Assembly: GCF_019375475.1 (NCBI RefSeq)
Contig: NZ_JAHXGQ010000007.1
Location: 1 to 64,000 of the forward strand
Source of the DNA: Saccharothrix obliqua
GTDB lineage: Bacteria; Actinomycetota; Actinomycetes; Mycobacteriales; Pseudonocardiaceae
Direction: 5' to 3'
Length of the DNA stretch: 64,000 nucleotides
Shown: positions 17,292 to 25,670 of the stretch, piece after piece
Layout: each line of letters begins with the position of its first letter
How positions within the stretch are numbered: the first letter of the stretch is position 1
Translations under genes and position numbers: made by a program
Notes under the pieces: generated by a model
What the model was told of the DNA's origin: nothing
Databases searched by the model: none
Seen by the model: the letters and a program-made list of their open reading frames with translations, nothing else

Positions 17292-20080
17292 GCGAGGAGA
17301 AGAGCGCCGCCGAGCAGCAGTTCGTGGAGGCGTACCACCTGCCGGAGGGCATGGCGCGGCACGAGGCGCTGGAACGCGCGGCCCGCGCCGCCGACGCGGC
17401 GGACCACCTGCCGCTGGCGGTGAGTTGCCGCATCGCCCTCATCCGCTCCGCCTACGACCTGGGCCGCTACGACCTGATGCTGGCGCCGTTCGCGTGGTGC
17501 GGCACGGCGGAGCGGCGTGACCCGACGGCGTTCGACGAGTGGGAGACGCACAGCTACGACTGGGCGCACAAGTGGATCGTCAGCGGCCTGATCGCCGACC
17601 CGCGGTTCTCGCTCGACCAGATCCGGTCGTTCGTGGACCAGCTCGCGGACCGCTACCAGCGGCACGGGTTCTCCATGCAGCCGGTGCACGGCGCGCGTGC
17701 CGACCTGGCCGAGCACGTCGGCGACGAGGCCGGCTACCGCGAGCACTTCGCCCGCTACCTGGCGACCGACCGCGGCCCGATGTCGGACTGCGCGGCGTGC
17801 GTGGTCGAGGAGCAGGCCGGTCACCTGATCCGGCAGGGCCGGTACGCCGAGGCCGTCGCGCACGCCGAGCACCAGCTCGACGAGGACACCGGCTGCGCCA
17901 CCCAGCCGCAGGGCATCCTGACCACGCTCACGCCCGCGTTCGTCGCGCTGGGCGACCTGGACCGGGCCCGGCACGCGCACACCGTGGCGCACCGGCTGGT
18001 CCGGGACGACCGGTACGGCGGCTACCTGGACGACCACCTGGTGTTCTGCGCGACGTCGGGCAACGTGCGGCGTGGCGTGGAGCTGCTCCAGCGGCAGCTG
18101 CACCGCGTGCACCACTCCCCCTCGCCCGCGCAGGCCATGCGCTTCGCGGCGGGCGGCGCGCTGCTGCTCGGCCGGGTCGACCAGCCGGTCGAGTTCGCCG
18201 TGCCGCACGACGGGCGCACCGAGGTGCTGACCGGGCCCGAGCTGCGCGAGCTGCTGACCGGCCGCGCGCTGGAGATCGCGGCCCGGTTCGACCAGCGCAA
18301 CGGGTCGGACGCGGTGAGCCGCCGCATCCGGGCGACGCTCGCGCTGCCCGACACCGCGCACGTGCCGCTGGCCGTGCCCGTCGCCGCGCCCGAGCCCGAG
18401 CCGGTGGCGGAGGAGGTCGTCGTGGGCGACCCGGTCGAGCTGGCGCGCGAGATGGGCGCGGCGTTCGACGCGGGCGACTTCATCACCGGCATCCGGCTGC
18501 TCGGGTCGCTGCCCGCGGACCTCGACCCGCTGCTGCCGGACGGCCTCGCGGCGGTCGTCGCGGCCCGGCGCGCGCTGGTCGGGCGGCAGGGGCGCCCGGT
18601 GGACGAGGTGCTGGCCGAGCTGGACGACGCCGTGGCGCGGCTGGTCGCGGCGGGCGAGGCCGACCTGGCCAACCGGTTCCGGTGCCGGGGCGCGGTGCTC
18701 CGCGCCGAGGCCACCGGGCCCGAGGTCGGGCTCGCGGTGGCGCGGGAGTGCCTGGCCGAGGCCGACCGGTCGGGCGGCGCGCACACGCGCGTGCTGACCC
18801 GGCTGCTGCTGGCCGACCTGCTGGCCGACGTCGACGAGTACGACGAGCAGGGCGAGCTGGTGCGCGCCGCCGTCGTGCTGGCCGACGCGGAGGCGCCCGA
18901 GCTGGCGTCGCGGGCGCGCAGCGACCTGGCACAGCACCTGGCCACCGTCGGCGCGCTGGACGAGGCCGCCGAACTGCTCGCCGAGGTGCTGGTGGACGCG
19001 CCGCCGTCGGTGCGGTTCGACGCGCTGCGGCTGCGGCTGAAGATCGAGACGGTGCAGGGCTCGCCGGCCGCGCCGGGCACGGCGGCCGAGTTCGTGACGG
19101 CGTTCGACGCGCCGCGCGGCCCGTGGACGGCGGAGGCGCACCGGCAGCGGGTGGCGTCCGTGGAGCGACTCGGGATCGAGGAGCACCACCTGGAGGAGCT
19201 GCGCGCGGCCATCGCGATCGGGCACGAGCTGGGCGTGCCGGAGGACGTGGCGAAGGCGTGCCACGCGCTGGCCGGCGGGTACCTGAAGGCGGGCCGGTTC
19301 GTGGAGGCCGCCGAGGCGCTGGAGGAGGCGGTCCGCGTCATCGAGGGGCACGACGTGCCCTACGAGGTCGTGGTGCCGGTGCGGTACCGGCTGGCGCAGG
19401 CGTGCTCGCGGCTGGACGAGAACGACGCGGCGCGGCGGCACCTGGAGGTCGCCCTGCCGCTGGTGCCGGACGACGAGCCGTGGCGGCGTGCCCTCGTGCT
19501 GGACGTGCTGGGCGGCGTGCTGCGGCGGCTGGACGAGCCCGCCGACGCGGCCCGGTCGTACGCCGACGCGGCCCGCGCGTGGCAGCTCGTGCCCGACGAG
19601 GCGGAAGCCGCCGGTTCGTGGGTCGAGTCGGCCGCGGCGTTGCCGAAGGAGGCGGGCGAGGAGTGCCGCGTGGCGCTGGCCGAGGCCGAGGCGTTGCTGC
19701 CGGCCGTGGCCGACGAGGACCACCGGACGCACCTGTCGGCGCGGATGGCCGCGATCCGGGCGTTCCAGCACTACCAGGCGGGTGAGTTCGCGGAGGCCGT
19801 CGAGCACAACGGCGTGGCCGAGGAGCTGGCCGCCCGGCTGGGCGACGTGGACTGGCAGGCGTTCCTCGCCCAACGGGGCGCGCGCTTCCTGCTGGAGTCC
19901 GGGGACGCCACGAACGCCGAGACCGAAGCCCGCCGAGCCGCCACCCTGCTCACCGACACCACGCCGCTCCAGATCGTCGGCGACACGGCCAACGTGCTGG
20001 AGGAGTCGTTGCGGGCGCAGGAGAAGCCCACGTCGGGCGACCCGCTGGTCCGCGCGTTGAACGCCCGGCTGGAGGACTGA
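17288..20080 (+). CDS. Large helical-repeat (TPR-like) protein
   Basis: A 930-residue, alanine- and leucine-rich protein made almost entirely of paired helices, with TPR-like segments such as QGRYAEAVAHAEHQL, GALDEAAELLAEVL and AGRFVEAAEALEEAV. A short Pro/Glu-rich hinge (about 365-375, APEPEPVAEE) divides it in two. There is no signal peptide, ATPase or DNA-binding motif. GTG start overlapping the HSP90-like gene shows strict coupling. In eukaryotes TPR proteins are HSP90 co-chaperones; a bacterial chaperone plus scaffold pair is the natural inference, but the client is unknown. Confidence 0.8.
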   Translation: MSEEKSAAEQQFVEAYHLPEGMARHEALERAARAADAADHLPLAVSCRIALIRSAYDLGRYDLMLAPFAWCGTAERRDPTAFDEWETHSYDWAHKWIVSGLIADPRFSLDQIRSFVDQLADRYQRHGFSMQPVHGARADLAEHVGDEAGYREHFARYLATDRGPMSDCAACVVEEQAGHLIRQGRYAEAVAHAEHQLDEDTGCATQPQGILTTLTPAFVALGDLDRARHAHTVAHRLVRDDRYGGYLDDHLVFCATSGNVRRGVELLQRQLHRVHHSPSPAQAMRFAAGGALLLGRVDQPVEFAVPHDGRTEVLTGPELRELLTGRALEIAARFDQRNGSDAVSRRIRATLALPDTAHVPLAVPVAAPEPEPVAEEVVVGDPVELAREMGAAFDAGDFITGIRLLGSLPADLDPLLPDGLAAVVAARRALVGRQGRPVDEVLAELDDAVARLVAAGEADLANRFRCRGAVLRAEATGPEVGLAVARECLAEADRSGGAHTRVLTRLLLADLLADVDEYDEQGELVRAAVVLADAEAPELASRARSDLAQHLATVGALDEAAELLAEVLVDAPPSVRFDALRLRLKIETVQGSPAAPGTAAEFVTAFDAPRGPWTAEAHRQRVASVERLGIEEHHLEELRAAIAIGHELGVPEDVAKACHALAGGYLKAGRFVEAAEALEEAVRVIEGHDVPYEVVVPVRYRLAQACSRLDENDAARRHLEVALPLVPDDEPWRRALVLDVLGGVLRRLDEPADAARSYADAARAWQLVPDEAEAAGSWVESAAALPKEAGEECRVALAEAEALLPAVADEDHRTHLSARMAAIRAFQHYQAGEFAEAVEHNGVAEELAARLGDVDWQAFLAQRGARFLLESGDATNAETEARRAATLLTDTTPLQIVGDTANVLEESLRAQEKPTSGDPLVRALNARLED

Positions 20081-20085
20081 GCACC

Positions 20086-20116
20086 CCGCGGGTGGCCCAC
20101 CCCGGGCCACCCGCGG
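20086..20116 (+). terminator. Hairpin terminator after the TPR gene
   Basis: A perfect 13-bp stem (CCGCGGGTGGCCC with GGGCCACCCGCGG) around an ACCCC loop begins six bases after the stop codon. No T tract follows. The remaining 200 bases to the convergent tsnR end hold nothing recognisable. Confidence 0.75.
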
Positions 20117-20312
20117 CGGACCTCCACGCGGTCGCGACCCCGGCGGGCATCGGCGACCACCGTCCGCCGGTGGCGACTTCGGGCACCGCTCCGCCGGGCT
20201 CGCACGGACGCCCCTGGCCGCGGCTTCCGCGCGCCCTGGCCGCGCCGTGCACCGGCGCGACTTCGACGCGGGACCACGACCCGCGCGCGAGCCGCGTGGC
20301 CCCGCCGCGACC

Positions 20313-21149
20313 TCAGCCCGGCGTGCGCTGGGCGCGAGCCGAGGTGTAGAGGCAGATGGCGGCCGCGGTGGCGAGGTTCAGGCTTTCCGCCGCGCCGTAG
20401 ATGGGGACCTTGAGGGCGGTGTCCAGGTCGGCCACCACCTCGTCCGGCAGGCCGTGGGCCTCGCTGCCGAACACCCACGCGGTCGGTCGGCCCAGGTCGC
20501 CTCGCAGGTCGGCGGCGACCAGGTCCTCCTCGGCGTAGCCGTCGGCGGCGACCAGGCGCAGGCCCGCGGCGCGGCAGGCGGCGAACACGTCGTCCGCCGA
20601 GCGGGACCGGGAGATCGGCAGGTGGAACACGCTGCCGGTGGAGGCGCGGACGCACTTGCCGTTGTGCGGGTCGACCGCGTCACCCGCGAACACCACGGCG
20701 TCGGCGCCGGCCGCGTCGGCGACGCGCACCACCGTGCCCGCGTTGCCGGGGTCCGACACGCCGTGCAGCACCGCCACCAGCCGGGCGCCCGCCAGGTCGA
20801 GCGGGACGTCCAGCAGGTCGCACACGGCGACGACGCCCTGCGGCGTGACGGTCTCGGACAACCCGGCCGCCGCCTTGTCCGTGACGGAGCTGACCGGGAC
20901 CCCCGCGGCTTCGGCGGAGCGGAGCAGTTCCGGGTTCCGGTCGGCCGCGACGGCGGTGGTGAACAGCTCGTGCACCCGTCCCCGACCGGCCGCCGCCCAG
21001 GCCAGCGCCTCGCGCACGGCCTGCGCGCCCTCGGCGAGGAAGCGCCCGGCGCGGTCCCGGCCGGACCGCCTGGTCAGGTGCCGAGCAGCAACGACCCGGG
21101 GGGTCCGTTCGGTGAACGGAGCCGCCCCGGGTCGTGGTGCGATGCTCAG
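20313..21149 (-). CDS. tsnR: TrmH/SpoU-family RNA methyltransferase
   Basis: SAM-dependent 2'-O-ribose methyltransferase of about 278 residues with the SPOUT trefoil knot: [19 protein letters not shown] (motif 1), FGSEAHGLP (motif 2) and [17 protein letters not shown] (motif 3). The N-terminal part [20 protein letters not shown] is the substrate-binding L30e-like domain. No ATG, GTG or TTG fits the expected N-terminus. CTG at 21149 overlaps the rplT stop as CTGA, the same geometry as the GTGA junctions elsewhere, and is the best candidate start. It follows rplT as in mycobacteria (Rv1644). Target RNA site is unknown. Confidence 0.85.
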   Translation of the reverse strand: MSIAPRPGAAPFTERTPRVVAARHLTRRSGRDRAGRFLAEGAQAVREALAWAAAGRGRVHELFTTAVAADRNPELLRSAEAAGVPVSSVTDKAAAGLSETVTPQGVVAVCDLLDVPLDLAGARLVAVLHGVSDPGNAGTVVRVADAAGADAVVFAGDAVDPHNGKCVRASTGSVFHLPISRSRSADDVFAACRAAGLRLVAADGYAEEDLVAADLRGDLGRPTAWVFGSEAHGLPDEVVADLDTALKVPIYGAAESLNLATAAAICLYTSARAQRTPG

Positions 21150-21535
21150 GCCTTGTCCTCGACCGGCGCGTTGACGTCGGCGGGCAGCGCCGCCTTCGCC
21201 AGCTCGACCAGCGCAGTGAACGCGCCCGGGTCGCTGACGGCGAGTTCGGCCAGGATCTTGCGGTCCACCTCGATCTCGGCGAGGCGCAGGCCCTGGATGA
21301 ACCGGTTGTACGTCATCCCGTTCGCGCGGACACCGGCGTTGATGCGCTGGATCCACAGCTTGCGGAAGTCGCCCTTGCGCGCGCGGCGGTCGCGGTACGC
21401 GTAGTTGAGCGAGTGGAGCACCTGCTCCTTGGCCTTGCGGTACAGCCTCGAACGCTGGCCGCGGTAGCCGCTGGCGAGCTCAAGGGTGGTACGGCGCTTC
21501 TTCTGGGCGTTCACGGCCCTTTTGACGCGTGCCAC
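21146..21535 (-). CDS. rplT: 50S ribosomal protein L20
   Basis: Primary rRNA-binding protein of the large subunit. The 129-residue sequence has [15 protein letters not shown] at the start and the conserved [20 protein letters not shown] in its globular domain. It is a little longer at the acidic C-terminus than E. coli L20 (118). Third gene of infC-rpmI-rplT, and in enterobacteria and bacilli L20 represses this operon through the leader; whether that holds here is unknown. Confidence 0.98.
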   Translation of the reverse strand: MARVKRAVNAQKKRRTTLELASGYRGQRSRLYRKAKEQVLHSLNYAYRDRRARKGDFRKLWIQRINAGVRANGMTYNRFIQGLRLAEIEVDRKILAELAVSDPGAFTALVELAKAALPADVNAPVEDKA

Positions 21536-21601
21536 GGGTCCATCCTGTCGATCTCGTGGGGCTGGTCCAGCCCCGGGTGTTCACGGGGGAGAAGGCGGGG
21601 A

Positions 21602-21796
21602 TCAGATGCCGAGCAGCTTCTTGATCCGCGGCACGTCGTTCTTGGCGACCTCGGTCGTGCCGCTGAGGCGACGGGTGAGCTTGCTGGACTTCTTCTCCAG
21701 CAGGTGGCGCTTGCCCGCCTTCTCGCGCACGATCTTGCCGCTGCCGGTGACCTTCACGCGCTTGGAGGTCCCGCTGTGGCTCTTGTTCTTCGGCAT
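21602..21796 (-). CDS. rpmI: 50S ribosomal protein L35
   Basis: Basic 64-residue protein of the large subunit with the typical start [21 protein letters not shown] and the end [13 protein letters not shown]. Lies between infC and rplT with gaps of 70 and 66 bases. Confidence 0.98.
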   Translation of the reverse strand: MPKNKSHSGTSKRVKVTGSGKIVREKAGKRHLLEKKSSKLTRRLSGTTEVAKNDVPRIKKLLGI

Positions 21797-21866
21797 TTCC
21801 GTCCTCGTCTCGTGCAGCCACCGGGGATGGGGCGGCCGTGCTTGCTCCCGGCCCGGGGCCGGGAGG

Positions 21867-22469
21867 TCACTCTTCGACAGACTCCGCCGGTGCGTCGCCG
21901 CTCTCGTGCTTCACCGGGCGGGTCTTCGTGGTCTTGTGCGGCGCCAACACCATGATCATGTTGCGGCCGTCCTGCTTGGGGTTCGACTCGACGAAGCCCA
22001 GCTCCGCGACGTCCTCCGCCAACCTCTGGAGCAGCCGGTAACCCAGCTCCGGCCGGGACTGCTCGCGGCCCCGGAACATGATGGTCACCTTGACCTTGTT
22101 CCCGTGCGACAGGAAGCGGGCCACGTGGCCCTTCTTCGTCTGGTAGTCGTGCGGGTCGATCTTCGGCCGGAGCTTCTGCTCCTTGATGACCGTGAGCTGC
22201 TGGTTCCGGCGCGACTCGCGGGCCTTCTGCGCGCTCTCGTACTTGAACTTGCCGTAGTCCATGAGCTTGCAGACCGGCGGCCGAGCCTGCGCGGCGACCT
22301 CGACGAGGTCGAGATCCGCTTCCTGCGCGAGTCGGAGCGCGTCCTCGATGCGAACGATCCCGACCTGCTCGCCGTTCGGCCCGACCAGACGAACCTCGGG
22401 CACGCGGATGCGGTCGTTGATGCGCGGCTCGGTGCTGGCGGGGGCACCTCGGTTCGAGGGACTTGTCAT
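21867..22469 (-). CDS. infC: Translation initiation factor IF-3
   Basis: Binds the 30S subunit and checks the start codon. The 200 residues contain the N-domain ([21 protein letters not shown]), the lysine-rich linker ([19 protein letters not shown]) and the C-domain ([27 protein letters not shown]). An acidic tail ([12 protein letters not shown]) extends beyond the E. coli length. Unusually for this gene the start looks like a normal ATG rather than ATT/ATC. A hairpin followed by T-rich sequence lies about 35 bases upstream of the start, and a TTGACA (minus strand, 22693-22698) may be part of the promoter, though no -10 sits at the usual distance. Confidence 0.97.
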   Translation of the reverse strand: MTSPSNRGAPASTEPRINDRIRVPEVRLVGPNGEQVGIVRIEDALRLAQEADLDLVEVAAQARPPVCKLMDYGKFKYESAQKARESRRNQQLTVIKEQKLRPKIDPHDYQTKKGHVARFLSHGNKVKVTIMFRGREQSRPELGYRLLQRLAEDVAELGFVESNPKQDGRNMIMVLAPHKTTKTRPVKHESGDAPAESVEE

Positions 22470-22495
22470 TCACGTCCTTTGTGACTCGTTGTGCG

Positions 22496-22535
22496 CCAAA
22501 GACAAGAGGCCCCACGCCTGCCCGGCGTGAGGCCC
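22496..22535 (-). terminator. Candidate attenuator in the infC leader
   Basis: On the minus strand two 12-base arms (GGGCCTCACGCC and GGCGTGGGGCCT, two G-U pairs) enclose a GGGCA loop and are followed at once by CTTGTCTTT. This is an intrinsic terminator lying inside the leader, upstream of infC, so it would act as an attenuator unless disrupted. It could also end a short transcript from further upstream. Confidence 0.55.
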
Positions 22536-22642
22536 GCTTCCGACCGATCGCACAACGAAAGGGCGCAGTCCACCCGTTCGAGGTGACCGGACCCGGCCAC
22601 CTGGGACGGTGGGACGCGGGTGGGAGCGGGGCTCCACTTGCC

Positions 22643-22662
22643 GTCCCCACAGGTGTGGGGAC
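22643..22662. promoter_or_regulatory. Perfect palindrome in the infC / DUF1844 intergenic region
   Basis: GTCCCCACAGGTGTGGGGAC has perfect 8-bp arms around AGGT. In an infC transcript started near 22670 it would be the first hairpin of the leader, about 110 bases before the attenuator stem. It may instead be a DNA operator. The sequence alone cannot decide. Confidence 0.5.
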
Positions 22663-22735
22663 TGGTCGCGGGGAGATACTAGCAGATGGCCTTGTCAACC
22701 CCCGAACCGGCGACCCGGCACGCGCGGTTGCGAGA

Positions 22736-23086
22736 ATGGCTCCCGTGACCGACCTGCCTTCGAACAACGTCCGCGAGCTGTCCGATGTTCCCAGCGTCGA
22801 GGTGATCAGCAAGGCCGCCGTCATGCTGCTCTCGGCGGCGGCCGAACGCCTCGGCCTGGCCGACGAGGACCCGGACAACAGCCCCCACCGCGACCTCGAC
22901 GAGGCCCGCCGCCTGATCACCGCCCTGGCCGGCCTGGTGACCGCCGCGGTCGAGTACCTGGGCCCCCACGCCGGCCCCCTGCGGGAGGGCCTCCAGTCCG
23001 TGCAGCGCGCCTTCCGCGAGGCGTCCGCCGTGCCGGACGAGCCCGGCCAGGGGCCGGGCGAGAAGTACACCGGCCCGGTCTACTGA
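22736..23086 (+). CDS. DUF1844 family protein
   Basis: Small acidic cytoplasmic protein of 116 residues. The core VEVISKAAVMLLSAAAERLGL, DLDEARRLITALAGLV and HAGPLREGLQSVQRAFRE is the all-helical DUF1844 pattern, found beside infC in many actinobacteria. No function is established for the family. ATG at 22736; the in-frame GTG four codons later is an alternative. It diverges from infC across the palindrome-containing region and ends with GEKYTGPVY, a conserved tail. Confidence 0.8.
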   Translation: MAPVTDLPSNNVRELSDVPSVEVISKAAVMLLSAAAERLGLADEDPDNSPHRDLDEARRLITALAGLVTAAVEYLGPHAGPLREGLQSVQRAFREASAVPDEPGQGPGEKYTGPVY

Positions 23087-23184
23087 CGCGCACCGAACCG
23101 CCCTATCCCGCCACACGCCCGCTATCTATCAGGAAGCCTGCCTGATGGATACGCCGGCAGCCCGTCCCCCGCGCCGCCCGGCCG

Positions 23185-23542
23185 CAACCGCCTCGCCCCG
23201 CGATCTCGCGGTGCGGACGGCGGGCGAGCGAGCGCGGCGCGGGCGGCGGCCGAACCGCCCCCGCGATCCGCGGTGCGCACGGGACAACCCGGGGCCGCGG
23301 GTTGGCCGCGCGAGCGACACGAGCCAGGTCCCGCCCACCGCAACCGCGCCCCGCGATCCGCGGCGCAGCGCGGCGCGGGGGCCAACCGCCCGACCCGCAG
23401 GCGGGTCTCCACCCGGCGCGAGCCACCGACCGCCGGACCTCCGCGCCCCGCGGTGCGGGCGCGACAACGCGGACCCGCGGGCCGATCGCGAGCAGCGTGA
23501 CGCGAGTGGCGACCGCCCCGGCCCGCGGGCGGGTCTTCCCCG
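23185..23542 (+). repeat. Diverged tandem repeats, about 90-120 bp units
   Basis: Four related blocks follow each other. Each opens with CCCCGCGATC(C/T)GCGG or a variant (near 23195, 23259, 23350 and 23444), often followed by GCG-ACGGGACAAC and CCGCGGG. The closing parts at about 23385-23416 and 23510-23542 (CCGCCC-ACCCGC-GGCGGGTCT) also match. No open frame looks protein-like in any direction. The copies are well diverged, so the array is old. The function is unknown; short internal palindromes (CCGCGATCCGCGG) could fold. Confidence 0.6.
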
Positions 23543-23607
23543 GCACTCGGCACTCGGCACTCGGCACTCGGCACTCGGCACTCGGCACTCGGCACTCGGC
23601 ACTCGGC
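23541..23607 (+). repeat. Heptanucleotide minisatellite (CGGCACT)n
   Basis: Nine perfect copies of CGGCACT plus four more bases, without a single mismatch. It starts directly at the end of the diverged tandem repeats. Perfect identity suggests recent slippage expansion. Heptanucleotide arrays of this kind are best known from heterocystous cyanobacteria. No gene reads through it convincingly. Confidence 0.95.
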
Positions 23608-23988
23608 GGAAGCGTGGATCAACCGCGCCCGGAGCGGAACATCGGGTGTGATCAGGTCTCGGGTGGAATTCGCCGGTAGCCGCCATCCTCCGACCACCCG
23701 CCCCTGCGCTCGTGATGCGCCCAGACGAGCACATCACGAGTGAGGACGACGAATGACACGATTATGCTTGCGTCGGTTCTCAACTCGGGGTACGCCACCA
23801 CACCGGTCGGCACCCGCGGGGCCCGAGCCTTGGCGGTGTACCAGGCATCCACCGGGTGGTGGACACGCCGACGACCACGTGGCCCCCCGGAGGCGGTGAC
23901 GGGTCGACCCAAGTCGCCCGACCATGAGAATTGCTCACTTTCAACGGATTACCGAATCGGCGGTCAGCCACTCACCCACCAAATTGAT
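23608..23988. other. Non-coding stretch, lower GC, upstream of the subtilase
   Basis: This part is less GC-rich than its surroundings and no frame looks coding. It contains a near-repeat of TCGTGATG and CATCACGAG (23710-23740), which forms an inverted repeat of about eight bases, and AT-rich blocks. It may be the far part of the protease control region. Confidence 0.4.
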
Positions 23989-24028
23989 CACAACGTGTGG
24001 ATCACCCACGCCCGATGGCCACGTTGTG
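23989..24028. promoter_or_regulatory. Inverted repeat, candidate operator of the subtilase
   Basis: CACAACGTG (23989-23997) and CACGTTGTG (24020-24028) are perfect reverse complements, 31 bases apart centre to centre, about three helical turns. They lie 57-120 bases upstream of the predicted promoter, a layout for an activator or a looping repressor. No regulator gene in the window is obviously matched to it. Confidence 0.5.
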
Positions 24029-24084
24029 TCAACAATTCGGCTGGAATTACCCTGATCAGGTCCTCTTGCGGGTATCAAATGTGT

Positions 24085-24114
24085 TTGTGGGAACGGGCGG
24101 CGGCTGCCTACGCT
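24085..24114 (+). promoter_or_regulatory. Candidate promoter of the subtilase
   Basis: TTGTGG, an 18-base spacer and TACGCT, about 53 bases before the start codon. A GAGGGAG ribosome binding site precedes the ATG at normal distance. Confidence 0.45.
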
Positions 24115-24167
24115 TCACCCAGTTCGCGCGAACCCACCATCAAACACCCGTGTGAGGGAGACCCGCC

Positions 24168-25670
24168 ATGGGAGAGTCAAGCGCGTCCTGGAGACGGTTG
24201 ACGGCGATCGGGGCCGGTGCGGTCCTGGTGGCCGCGGCAACGGTGGGTCCGGCCCACGCGCAACCCACCATCGCCGGCGCCGCGGACGCGATCGCGGACC
24301 GGTTCATCGTGGTGCTGAAGGACAACGGGCGGGCCGACGCGGTCGTGGACCGCGCGCCCGGCCGGGTCACGCACCGCTACCGGGCGGCGCTGAACGGGTT
24401 CGCCGCCACCATGGGCGAGGACGAGGCGAGGCGGCTCGCCGCCGACCCGGACGTCGCCCTGGTGGCGCGGGACCGGGTGTTCCGGGCGGCCGTCGACCAG
24501 TTCGACCCGCCGTGGGGGCTGGACCGCGTCGACCAGCGGGACCTGCCGCTGAACCAGCGGTTCACCGAGGCCGACTCCGGCTCGGGCGTGCACGTCTACG
24601 TCCTCGACAGCGGCATCCGCACGACGCACGCCGACTTCGGGGGTCGGGCGACCTTCGACTACAACGGCCTCGACAACGTGAACTCCGACTGCAACGGCCA
24701 CGGCACGCACGTGGCGGGCACGGTCGGCGGCACGACGCACGGCGTCGCCAAGCAGGTCCGGCTGCACGCCGTGAAGGTGCTCGACTGCGAGGGCACGGGC
24801 ACGCTCTCGTCCGTGATCGCCGGCGTGGACTGGGTGACCGCGAACCACGTGCGCCCGGCGGTGGCGAACATGAGCCTCAGCGGCGGCGGGGACGCGCTGG
24901 TCGACGCGGCCGTGCAGCGGTCCATCGACGCGGGCGTCACGTACGCGGTGGCGGCGGGCAACCACCGCTCCAACGCGTGCGAGCTGTCCCCCGCCCGGAT
25001 CCCCGACGCGCTCACGGTCGCCGCGTCGGACGCCGCGGACCGGCGTGCGGTGTTCTCCAACCGGGGCCCCTGCGTGGACCTCTTCGCGCCGGGCACGTCG
25101 GTGAAGTCCACCTGGAACACCGGCGACTACGCGACGGCTTACCTGGACGGCACGTCGATGGCCTCGCCGCACGTGGCGGGCGCGGCGGCGCTGCACCTGT
25201 CGGCGCACCCGGACGACTCGCCGGCGGCGGTGCGCGCGGCACTCGTCGGCAACGCCACGCCGGGCCGGGTCGCGGACGCGGCCGAAACGCCGAACCGGTT
25301 GCTGTTCACCGGTGTGCCGACGCCCGCGACGCCGGGCGAGGACCGGATCACGCGTGGCGAGCGGCTCACGCCGGGGCAGAGCAAGCGGTCCCCGAACGGC
25401 GCGTTCCGGCTGACCATGCAGACCGACGGGAACCTGGTGCAGTACACGGCGTACGGCGAAGCGCTGTGGTCGACGGGCACGTGGGGCACTGACGCCGCGT
25501 ACGCGATCCTCCAGCCGGACGGCAACTTCGTCCTCTACTCCGCGGCGGGCGTGCCGCGGTGGGACACCCGGACCTGGGGCACCGCCGCCGAGCGGTTCGA
25601 GGTGCAGGACGACTCGAACCTCGTGCTCTACGGCCCGTCCCGCCAGGTCTTCTGGGCCCGCTGGTCGTGA
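24168..25670 (+). CDS. Secreted subtilase (S8) with C-terminal bulb-lectin domain
   Basis: Extracellular serine protease of 500 residues. Sec signal peptide (1-31, ending GPAHA), inhibitor I9 propeptide (about 44-108, FIVVLKD to VARDRVF), proteinase-K/aqualysin-like catalytic domain with Asp147 (VLDSGI), His178 (NGHGTH) and Ser330 (GTSMASP), then a bulb-type mannose-binding-lectin-like domain (about 383-500) with repeated MQTDGNLVQY, LQPDGNFVLY and VQDDSNLVLY strands. Cysteines at DCNGHGT, LDCEGTG, NACELS and RGPCVD probably pair. The lectin tail suggests attachment to a polysaccharide. It overlaps the convergent next gene by 43 bases. Confidence 0.95.
   Translation: MGESSASWRRLTAIGAGAVLVAAATVGPAHAQPTIAGAADAIADRFIVVLKDNGRADAVVDRAPGRVTHRYRAALNGFAATMGEDEARRLAADPDVALVARDRVFRAAVDQFDPPWGLDRVDQRDLPLNQRFTEADSGSGVHVYVLDSGIRTTHADFGGRATFDYNGLDNVNSDCNGHGTHVAGTVGGTTHGVAKQVRLHAVKVLDCEGTGTLSSVIAGVDWVTANHVRPAVANMSLSGGGDALVDAAVQRSIDAGVTYAVAAGNHRSNACELSPARIPDALTVAASDAADRRAVFSNRGPCVDLFAPGTSVKSTWNTGDYATAYLDGTSMASPHVAGAAALHLSAHPDDSPAAVRAALVGNATPGRVADAAETPNRLLFTGVPTPATPGEDRITRGERLTPGQSKRSPNGAFRLTMQTDGNLVQYTAYGEALWSTGTWGTDAAYAILQPDGNFVLYSAAGVPRWDTRTWGTAAERFEVQDDSNLVLYGPSRQVFWARWS

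Noticed and set aside
23541-23607. CRISPR array
   Set aside because: Repeat unit is seven bases without spacers; no cas genes nearby.
23103-23737. Several long overlapping reading frames with a repeated PSAECRV or ALGTRHS unit
   Set aside because: They arise because a seven-base repeat stays open in all three frames; composition and lack of a start signal argue against a protein.
23740-24201. Reading frame of 153 codons before the subtilase
   Set aside because: It runs over the inverted repeat, promoter and ribosome binding site of the subtilase and has no protein-like pattern.
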